Below are positions 7,404-13,857 of a stretch of DNA of 13,857 bases, piece after piece. The notes beneath the pieces are model-generated. The model had not been told where the DNA came from and ran no database searches. It was given only the letters and a program-made list of their open reading frames with translations. How positions within the stretch are numbered: position 1 is the stretch's first letter; every line of letters begins with the position of its first letter. The position numbers and the translations under genes were made by a program. The DNA comes from Betaproteobacteria bacterium (lineage in GTDB: Bacteria; Pseudomonadota; Gammaproteobacteria; Burkholderiales; Casimicrobiaceae): assembly GCA_016717855.1 (NCBI GenBank), contig JADKEV010000066.1, positions 1 to 13,857 of the forward strand, written 5' to 3'.

Positions 7404-7424
7404 ACGTCTGCACCTTGCAGTCGT
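7404..7424. promoter_or_regulatory. candidate operator: 21-bp inverted repeat between divergent promoters
   Basis: Arms of nine bases match at eight of nine pairs around a CCT centre; the core CTGCA-CCT-TGCAG is perfect. The centre (7414) lies about 49 bases upstream of the predicted minus-strand start and about 56 bases upstream of the plus-strand start. That is suitable for one regulator acting on both operons. No regulator gene is in the window, so its identity is unknown. Confidence 0.45.
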
Positions 7425-7434
7425 TAGCTTCCAT

Positions 7435-7463
7435 TTGACCGGCGCAAGGCACTCGGGGATACT
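7435..7463 (+). promoter_or_regulatory. promoter of the receptor-sulfatase operon
   Basis: TTGACC (7435-7440, 5 of 6) and GATACT (7458-7463, 4 of 6) are separated by 17 nt. Transcription would start near 7470, giving a leader of about 37 nt to the ATG at 7507. The leader contains GGAGG at 7494-7498. Confidence 0.5.
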
Positions 7464-7506
7464 GCGGGGCGCGTCAAACAAAGGCAAACTTCTGGAGGAT
7501 CACGTC

Positions 7507-8471
7507 ATGAAAACTGTCCGGCTGCTCGCTGCCGCCGCTGCGCTTGCCTGCCTCGGCCAGCTTGCGCTCGCCCAGTCCTGGCCTGCCAAGCCCATCCACT
7601 TCATCGTCCCCTTCGCGCCCGGCGGCCAGTCCGATATCGTCGCGCGCACCATCGCCGAGAAGCTGGCCGGGCGGCTGGGCCAGCCGGTCGTGGTCGAGAA
7701 CAAGGCGGGCGCCGCGACGACCATCGGCGCCGATTACGTCGCCAAGTCGGCGCCCGACGGCTACACCATCCTGCTCGCCCCGGCGCCGTTCGTGATCACC
7801 CAGTACGCTTATCCGAAGCTGCCCTACGACTCGCGCAAGGACTTCACGCCGGTGACGCTGCTGGTGACCAACCCGATGGTGGTGACGGTCAACGCGAGCG
7901 TGCCGGCGAAGAACTTCGCGGAGTTCGTCGCGCTGATGAAGGCGCAGCCGGGCAAGCTGAACTACGGCTCACCCGGCAACGGCAGCCTGCCGCATGTCGC
8001 GACCGAGATGTTCAAGCAGCGCGCGGGCCTCGATGCCGTGCACATCCCTACAAGGGCGGCGGGCCGGCGGTCATCGACCTGGTCGGCGGACAGATCTCGT
8101 TCATGTTCGCCAGCCCGCTGGAAGTGATGCAGCACGTCAAGAGCGGCAAGTTGCGCGTGCTGGCCGCGACCTCGCCGGGCCGCCTGTCGTACTGGCCCGA
8201 AGTGCCGACGGTGATCGAGAGCGGCTATCCCGACTACGAGGCGCTGGCCTGGTTCGGCGTGGTCGCGCCGGCCGCGACGCCGCGCGACATCGTCGCCAGG
8301 CTCGCCACCGAGATCGGCGCGATCCTGGCCACGCCGGAAGTCAAGGAGCGCCTCGCCGCGCAGGGCGCCGAAGCCGCGACCGCCACGCCGGAAGAGTTCG
8401 GCCGTTTCCTCGACCGCGAGCACGCGCGCTGGTCGGTGGCCGTAAAGGCGGCCAACGTCAAGATCGAATAG
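7507..8471 (+). CDS. Bug-family tripartite tricarboxylate transporter substrate receptor (one frameshift)
   Basis: A periplasmic solute receptor of the Bug/TctC family, about 321 residues after repair. The signal peptide (1-22, LALA|QSWP) is followed by the family opening WPAKPIHFIVPFAPGGQSD. ADGYT/PDGYT-type and GKLNYGSPG motifs follow, then YKGGGPAVIDL and the C-terminal LAWFGVVAPAATP region. These receptors bind carboxylates and hand them to TctA/TctB-type membrane subunits; neither is present here, so it is an orphan or supplies a distant permease. GGAGG lies eight bases before ATG 7507. One base is missing near 8048: CACATCCC-TACAAG should read HIPYKG. It leads the plus-strand operon and is divergent from the lyase gene. 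Ligand unknown; an anionic sugar acid or its sulfate ester fits the neighbours. Confidence 0.88.
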
Positions 8472-8499
8472 CGCAGCACAACTGCCCCGAATTGCGACC

Positions 8500-8530
8500 G
8501 TAGGATGGGTCGAGCGCAGCGACACCCATC
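8500..8530 (+). repeat. REP element, copy 3 (solitary)
   Basis: GTAG (8500-8503) heads the same palindrome as copy 1, with two substitutions in 29 bases (8502-8530). The arms GATGGGT and ACCCATC are kept. Likeness to copy 1 extends a little to both sides (CGACCGTAGG before; about 12 of 16 bases after). It lies in the 116-nt gap between the first receptor stop and the sulfatase start, inside the putative operon. Confidence 0.7.
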
Positions 8531-8587
8531 TCGCGGATCCGCACCAACTCGTTCCGCATCACGCACAATTAACCCCGGGAGCAACGG

Positions 8588-10891
8588 TTGAAGGAACTCA
8601 AGACGTATCCGGAAGGCACGCCGTTCACCGGCATCATCGGGCGCACGGCCGGCGAATCGGAGGCCGCGTGGCCGGTGCCGCCGAAGGCGAAGCCCGGCGC
8701 GCCCAACGTGCTGGTGCTGCTGCTCGACGACGTCGGCTTCGCGCAACTCGGCTGCTACGGCTCCGACATCCGCACCCCGAACATGGACCGGCTGGCAGCG
8801 GGCGGGCTGCGTTACCGCGATTTCCACACGACCGCCATCTGCTCGCCGACACGCGCCTGCCTGCTGACCGGCCGCAACCACCACTCCAACGGCGTGGGCA
8901 TCATCCAGGAAATGGCCACCGGCTTTCCGGGCTACAACGGCATGGTGCCGCGCGAAAACGGCTTCCTCTCCGAGATCCTGCTGCAGCAGGGCTACGCCAC
9001 CTTCGCCATCGGGAAGTGGCACCTGACCCTGGCCAGCGAATACGCGTCCGGCGCGTCGAAGGCGCGCTGGCCGCTGTCGCGCGGGTTCGAGCGCTTCTAC
9101 GGCTTCATCGCCGGCAAGACCAACCAGTGGGTGCCCACGCTGGTGCACGACAACCACTACGTCGAGCCGCCGCGCACGCCCGGAGGACGGCTACCACCTG
9201 AACGCGGATCTCGCCGACCACGCGATGGAGTACCTGACCGACCTGCGCGGCATCGCGCCGGACAAGCCGTTCTTCATGTACTACTGCCTGGGCGCCGGCC
9301 ACGCGCCGCACCACGTCGAGCCGGAGTGGAGCGAGCGCTACCGCGGCCAGTTCGACCTGGGCTGGGACCGCTGGCGCGAAACGGTCTTCGCGCGCCAGGT
9401 GGCGACGGGCATCATGCCGCCGGGAACAAGCTCTCGCCGCGCCGCCGTGGGTCAAAGAGTGGGATTCGCTGTCCGCCGACGCGCGCCGCCTGTACGCGCG
9501 GCAGATGGAGGTCTTCGCCGGATTCCTGGAGCAGACCGACCATCACATCGGGCGCGTCATCGATTTCCTGGCGACGCTGGGCGAGCTCGACAACACGATC
9601 GTCGTGCTGGCCTCGGACAACGGCGCCAGCGCCGAAGGCGGCGAGCACGGCTCGTTCAACGAATTGCCAGTTTCCCAACCGCGTCGAGCCGAGCATCGAG
9701 CAGAACCTCGAGCACCTCGACGAATGGGGCAGCGTCCAGTCGTACCCGAACTACTCGTGGGGCTGGGCCTGGGCCGGGCAACACGCCGCTGCGGCGCTGG
9801 AAGCGCTACCTGCACCAGGGCGGGATGAGCGATCCGCTGATCGTCCACTGGCCCAAAGGCATTGCCGCGCGCGGCGAGGTGCGCGGACAGTACGTGCACG
9901 TGGTCGACCTGGCGCCGACGATCCTCGATGCGCTCGCGCTCCAGCCGCCGCAACTGCTCAACGGCGTCGCGCAGCGGCCGCTGGAAGGCGTGAGCTTCGC
10001 GCACACCTTCGCCGACGGCGCCACGCCGACGAACAAGCACGTCCAGTATTACGAGATGATCGGCTCGCGCGCGCTGTGGGCCGACGGCTGGAAGGCGGTC
10101 GTCGAGCAGCCGCAGGGAGGGCCGCTGACCGAGGCCCTCCTCGCGCAGCAGCGCTGGGAGCTCTATCACGTGGCCGAGGATTTCTCCGAATGCGAGGACC
10201 TGGCGCGACGCATCCGGACAAGCTCGCCGAGCTGATCGAGCGCTGGTGGGTCGAGGCCGGCAAGTACAACGTGCTGCCGCTGGATTCGCGGATGCAGACG
10301 CGGATGTCGGAGCGCAAGCCCATCGCCGGCAGCGACCAGAGCCGCTACGTCTACTATCCCAACGGCGCGCCGCTGTTCGAATACACCGCGGTGAACCTGA
10401 AGAACCGCTCGCACGCGATCACCGCAGAAGTCGAGATCCCCGCCGCCGGCGGCGGAAGGCGTGCTGCTCGCGCACGGCAGCTGGTTCGCCGGCTATGCGC
10501 TGTACATGAAGGACCGGCGCCTGCACTACGTGCACAACTACCTCGGGCTGGCCGAGTACCGGGTCAGCTCGACCGAAGAGATCAGGCCGGGGCAAGGCGA
10601 CGCTGCAGTTCCGCTTCACCCGGACCGGCCGGCACCACCAGGGCACCGCGCGCGCTCTACCTGGGCGGCCGGCTGATCGGCGAGGGGGAGATTCCGCACA
10701 CCGTGCCGGCCGTGATCGAGACCTCGGGCGAAGGCCTGTGCTGCGGCTACGACAGCGGGCTGCCGGTCACCGATCATTACCGCGCGCCGTTCCGCTTCAC
10801 CGGCAAGATCGCGCGCGTCGTGGTCGATGTCGGCGACGCTGCCGTAGTGGACGCGGTGGCGCAGCTGCGCTCCGCGATGACCGATCATTGA
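8588..10891 (+). CDS. arylsulfatase, AtsA type, formylglycine-dependent (nine frameshifts)
   Basis: Repaired, this is a sulfatase of about 766 residues like the cytosolic arylsulfatases of Pseudomonas. It hydrolyses sulfate esters. The TTG start at 8588 has GGGAG six bases upstream, and the N terminus (FTGIIGRT) matches relatives; an in-frame TAA at 8570 excludes a longer start. D47-D48 bind metal. C85 in CSPTRACLLTG is the formylglycine site with R89. K143 and H145 (GKWHL), H in GAGHAPHH, DN in LASDNGAS and K in RWKRYLHQGG complete the active site. There is no signal peptide, so it is cytoplasmic. Indels lie near 9180 (+), 9425 (-), 9440 (-), 9668 (+), 9777 (+), 10205 (-), 10453 (+), 10590 (+) and 10645 (+). 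Their sum is +3, restoring the stop. They are probably read errors; decay is possible. Confidence 0.85.
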   Translation: MKELKTYPEGTPFTGIIGRTAGESEAAWPVPPKAKPGAPNVLVLLLDDVGFAQLGCYGSDIRTPNMDRLAAGGLRYRDFHTTAICSPTRACLLTGRNHHSNGVGIIQEMATGFPGYNGMVPRENGFLSEILLQQGYATFAIGKWHLTLASEYASGASKARWPLSRGFERFYGFIAGKTNQWVPTLVHDNHYVEPPRTPGGRLPPERGSRRPRDGVPDRPARHRAGQAVLHVLLPGRRPRAAPRRAGVERALPRPVRPGLGPLARNGLRAPGGDGHHAAGNKLSPRRRGSKSGIRCPPTRAACTRGRWRSSPDSWSRPTITSGASSISWRRWASSTTRSSCWPRTTAPAPKAASTARSTNCQFPNRVEPSIEQNLEHLDEWGSVQSYPNYSWGWAWAGQHAAAALEALPAPGRDERSADRPLAQRHCRARRGARTVRARGRPGADDPRCARAPAAATAQRRRAAAAGRRELRAHLRRRRHADEQARPVLRDDRLARAVGRRLEGGRRAAAGRAADRGPPRAAALGALSRGRGFLRMRGPGATHPDKLAELIERWWVEAGKYNVLPLDSRMQTRMSERKPIAGSDQSRYVYYPNGAPLFEYTAVNLKNRSHAITAEVEIPAAGGGRRAARARQLVRRLCAVHEGPAPALRAQLPRAGRVPGQLDRRDQAGARRRCSSASPGPAGTTRAPRALYLGGRLIGEGEIPHTVPAVIETSGEGLCCGYDSGLPVTDHYRAPFRFTGKIARVVVDVGDAAVVDAVAQLRSAMTDH

Positions 10892-10905
10892 ACCAGGAGA
10901 AAGCA

Positions 10906-11861
10906 ATGAACAAGACGCTAGTCTGGTTGCTCGCCCTCGTCGTGTGCGCATGGACCCCGCTGGCGGCCGCGCAGGCGTATCCATCAAAGCCGATCAAGCT
11001 GATCGTGCCGTACCCGCCCGGCGGCAACACCGACATCGTCGCGCGGATTTTCGGCGCGAAGCTCTCTGAGCGGCTGGGACAGCCGATCGTCTACGACAAC
11101 CGTGGCGGCGCGGCGGGCCGCATCGGCGCCGGCGTGGCCGCCAAGTCGCCGGCCGACGGCTACACGCTGGTCATCGGCGATCTTGGCACGCTGGTCATCG
11201 CTTCGTTCGCCGACCCGAACCTGCAATACAGTCCCATGAAGGATTTCGCGCCGATCTCGCTGGTGACGTCGGTCTCGATCGTGGTCACCGCCAATCCGGA
11301 CTTTCCGGTCAACACGTTCCCTGAGTTCCTGGCGCGGGCGCGCGCGAACCCGGGCAAGCTGACGTACGCCACCGGCGGCGCGGGCGGCCCCGGCCACCTG
11401 GCGTTCGAGATGCTGCGCTCGATGGCGAAGATCGACATCGTCCACGTCCCCTACAAGGGCGGCGCGCCGGCCATCGTCGACACGATCGGCGGCCGCGTCG
11501 ACGTCCTGGTCGACGGCTCGGCGTTCGGCCAGTTGAAGGGCGGCAAGCTCAAGGCGCTGGCCGTCACCGGCCCGCGGCTGCCGGCGCTGCCGGACGTGCC
11601 GGGCATCGGCGATCGGTGCCGGGCTTCAATTTCACCAACTGGTGGGGCTTCCTCGCGCCCGCCGGCACGCCGCCCGAGGCCGTGGCGCGCCTGAACGAGG
11701 AGTTCACGCAGATCGCCGCGCTGCCGGAAATCCGCGAGCGCCTCTCCACGCTGGGACTGGCGGCGCAAAGCGGCACGCCCCAGCAACTGGGCGACCTGAT
11801 CCGCACCGAGACCGAGAAGGTCGCCCGGATCGTCAAGGAAGCCGGCGTCAAGTTCGAATAG
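10906..11861 (+). CDS. second Bug-family substrate receptor (one frameshift)
   Basis: A second periplasmic receptor of the Bug/TctC family, about 318 residues after repair. The signal peptide ends near residue 22-23 (PLAAAQ|AYPSKP). Family motifs are LIVPYPPGGNTDIVAR, SPADGYTLVIG, GKLTYATGGAGGPGH, HVPYKGGAPAIVD and WWGFLAPAGTP. It differs strongly in sequence from the receptor at 7507, so it is a paralogue and not a recent duplicate. AGGAG (10895-10899) lies six bases before ATG 10906, and the gene starts 14 nt after the sulfatase stop. One base is missing near 11611, where GGCGA-TCGGTGCCG should continue into VPGFNF. It is followed after 3 nt by the second sulfatase, so receptor and sulfatase appear as a pair again. 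Ligand unknown. Confidence 0.88.
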
Positions 11862-11864
11862 GCC

Positions 11865-13340
11865 ATGACACGACAACCCAACATCCTCTGGTATTGCACC
11901 GATCAGCAGCGCTGGGACACGATCCGCGCGGTGGGGCAGCCGCACATCGAGACGCCGACGCTGGACTGGCTGTGCGCCAACGGCGTCGCCTTCGACCGCG
12001 CATATTCGCAAAGCCAGATCTGCACGCCGGCGCGGGCGAGTTTCCTCACCGGGCGCTATCCGGCCTCGCACCACGTGTATCGCAACGGCAACGCGTATTT
12101 TCCGGCGCACGAGAAGCTGGTGACGCGAATCTTTGCCGACGCCGGCTATGACTGCGGGCTGGTCGGCAAGCTGCACCTGACCGCGGCGAAGTATTACGAG
12201 AGCGCCCCGACGACGGCTACCGGTCGTTCCTGTGGAGCCATCATCCGCATCCCGACTTCACGCGCGGCCACGACTACGAGACGTGGCTGCGTAACGAGAA
12301 GCACGTCGACCCGGTCGAGCTCTACGCGCCGCACAACCACTTCTGCGGCCCCGGCGTCGCGGCGGAGTACCACCAGACGACGTGGGTCAGCGAAATGGCG
12401 ATCCGCTTCATCAACGAAAAGCGCGACACGCCGTGGCTGCTGTCGCTCAATCCGTTCGATCCGCACGCACCGTTCGACGCGCCGCCCGAGTACCTGGCGA
12501 AGCTGGATCCGGCGAAGCTGCCGATGCCGCTGTTCCGCGATTCCGACATCGAACACCAGAAGCTGTTTCTCGGGATCGACCAGCAGACCAAGGTGGCGAT
12601 CGATCCGCGCCTGCGGCGGAAGTCGGGCCCGTGGTCGAGCGCGAGCACGACCTGGTCGCCTCGGCGCCGCCGAACCAGTACGACGCGCTGGAGGTCAAGG
12701 CGAACTACTACGCGATGATCATGCTGATCGACGACCAGTTGAAACGCATCGTCGACGCTGCTGAAGGACACCAGCCAGCTCGACAACACCATCATCGTCT
12801 ACATGAGCGACCACGGCGAACTGCTGGGCGACCACGGGCTGATCCTCAAGGGCTGCCGCTTTTTCGAAGGCCTGGTGCATATCCCGCTGATTTTTCTCGT
12901 GGCCGGAGCGCTACGCGAAGGGCGTGCGCAGCGAGGCGCTGGTCGAAGCGGTCGACGTCGCGCCGACGCTGCTCGAAGCGGCGGGGCTGCCGGTGCCGGA
13001 GTCGATGCAGGGGCGCTCGCTCGTGTCGCTGCTGGAAGGCCGGGCGGACGCGGACCGGCACAAGCCCTGCGTGGTCACCGAGTTCCACGATTCGATCGGC
13101 GGACCGAAGCACGCCGATCACACCCACGGCTCGATGGTGTTCGACGGCCGCTACAAGAGCGTCGTCTATCACGGCCACCGGATCGGCGAGCTCTACGACC
13201 TGCAGGACGACCCGGGCGAGTTCGACAACCTGTGGGACGAAAGCAGCGCGCGCGACCTGAAGCTCGAGCGCCTGAAGGCCCACCTCGACGCGTTGGCCGG
13301 CACCATCAGCGCCGGTCCGCCGCGGGCGGTCGACTATTGA
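11865..13340 (+). CDS. sulfatase of the alkaline phosphatase superfamily, formylglycine-dependent (four frameshifts)
   Basis: Repaired, this is a 491-residue sulfatase with no signal peptide. D13-Q14 (CTDQQRWDT) bind metal. C53 in CTPARASFLTGR is the formylglycine site with R57. K102 and H104 (GKLHL), H in PFDPHAPF and DH in MSDHGELLGDHG complete the site, and K in LKGCRFFEG fits the substrate lysine. DQ with DH is shared by choline sulfatases and phosphonate monoester hydrolases; GKLHL favours sulfatase. It is clearly unlike the sulfatase at 8588 and probably takes another ester. The start lies 3 nt after the receptor stop with only a weak ribosome site, so coupling is likely. Indels are near 12205 (-), 12617 (-), 12757 (+) and in a five-T run at 12891 (+), summing to zero. 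The C-terminal ELYDLQDDPGEFDNLW motif is normal. Confidence 0.87.
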
Positions 13341-13857
13341 ACGCGCTCGCCGACGAAGACGACTCGGCGCTCGTCGCGCGCTGCCGGCGCAGTGAAGCTG
13401 CGGCGTGGGAGGCGCTGGTCCGGCGCTACCAGCGGCTGGTCTACGCGATCGTGCGCCGGGCCGGGCTGGATGAGCACGCCGCCGCGGACGTGTTCCAGAC
13501 TGTCTTCACCCGACTCGTGGAACACCTGCCGCGGATCGCGGATCCCCAGCGACTGCAGGCCTGGATCGTCACCACGGCCAGGCGCGAGGTCATCCTCGCG
13601 CTCCGCCGGGGCCAGCGCACCGTATCGATGACGCGCGCGGACGACGACGGCGACGATGCCGCGGAGTTCGACGTCGCCGACGAGGCGCTGCTGCCCGAGG
13701 AAGCGCTGGACGAACTGCAGCAGCTCGACAGCTTGCGGCGCGCGCTGGACAAGCTGGACCAGCGCTGCCGCGAACTGCTGCAGCTCCTGTTCCGCGACGA
13801 GGACGACAAGGTGCCCTACGAGGAAGTGGCACAGCGCCTGGGCGTGTCGGTTGGCAG
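13337..13857 (+). CDS. ECF-type RNA polymerase sigma factor, cut by the right edge
   Basis: An open frame of 173 codons runs off the window. The sigma-2 region spans about residues 20-85: EALVRRYQRLVYAIVRR, AAADVFQTVFTRLVEHL, then LQAWIVTTARRE. A strongly acidic linker (about 100-130, DDDGDD...LPEEALDEL) follows. The sigma-4 region starts near 135: LDKLDQRCRELLQLLF and YEEVAQRLGVSVG, the helix-turn-helix entry. The TTG start at 13337 overlaps the sulfatase stop (ATTGA); GGGCGG lies seven bases upstream. No ATG or GTG fits the N terminus. No frame lesion is seen. Coupling to the sulfatase suggests it belongs to the same operon, with an anti-sigma partner possibly to the right. Its target promoters are unknown. 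Confidence 0.85.
   Translation, partial: MNALADEDDSALVARCRRSEAAAWEALVRRYQRLVYAIVRRAGLDEHAAADVFQTVFTRLVEHLPRIADPQRLQAWIVTTARREVILALRRGQRTVSMTRADDDGDDAAEFDVADEALLPEEALDELQQLDSLRRALDKLDQRCRELLQLLFRDEDDKVPYEEVAQRLGVSVG

Noticed and set aside
8588..10891. Programmed ribosomal frameshifting in the sulfatase
   Set aside because: There are nine sites of both signs without a common slippery heptamer or downstream structure. Such a number cannot be programmed.
11865..13340. Phosphonate monoester hydrolase as the product of the second sulfatase gene
   Set aside because: DQ and DH metal motifs are shared, but the GKLHL lysine-histidine pair is sulfatase-like; the hydrolases have a Tyr/Thr type motif there, as far as I recall. 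Kept only as an alternative.

Overview
The window looks like a GC-rich betaproteobacterial chromosome fragment, probably of a Burkholderiales-type organism. The grounds are the high GC third positions, two Bug-type solute receptors (a family strongly expanded in that group), a YihY/BrkB membrane protein of betaproteobacterial type, and GTAG-headed REP elements. I see no phage, plasmid, IS or CRISPR feature. Taxonomy is inference from gene content only.

Layout. Positions 1-590 (-): a PhoU-like/DUF47 phosphate-transport accessory gene cut by the left edge and damaged in frame. 718-834 (+): a sigma70 promoter and a complete tRNA-Phe(GAA). 955-3673 (-): a secreted TPR-repeat protein and, upstream of it, an intact six-helix YihY/BrkB protein. 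4028-4492 (+): a small unrecognised membrane-type protein. 4504-4691: a symmetric REP pair flanked by two hairpins, between convergent genes. 4701-7342 (-): an ATGA-coupled pair, an IlvD/Edd-family dehydratase and a DapA/NanA-superfamily lyase, typical of sugar-acid (aldonate) breakdown. 7343-7506: a divergent control region with a perfect -10 box on one strand, a TTGACC/GATACT promoter on the other, and a 21-bp inverted repeat between them. 7507-13340 (+): Bug receptor, sulfatase, Bug receptor, sulfatase. From 13337 (+): an ECF sigma factor whose start overlaps the second sulfatase stop and which runs off the right edge.

How the genes may work together (inference). The receptors carry signal peptides. 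The two formylglycine-type sulfatases do not, so they should act in the cytoplasm. This suggests that intact sulfate esters are captured in the periplasm, imported, and desulfated inside. The carbon skeleton, plausibly an aldonic acid, could then be dehydrated by the IlvD/Edd enzyme and cleaved or dehydrated by the DapA-type lyase. No TctA/TctB membrane subunits, formylglycine-generating enzyme or transcriptional regulator is visible in the window.

Quality warning. Six of the genes carry single-base indels, about 19 in total, with nine in the first sulfatase. When these are undone, full-length proteins with all catalytic residues appear. The 5.3 kb from 2713 to about 8045 has none. Sequencing or assembly error is the simplest reading. 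Real decay of the sulfatase branch is the alternative. Coordinates for damaged genes are reconstructed start-to-stop spans.
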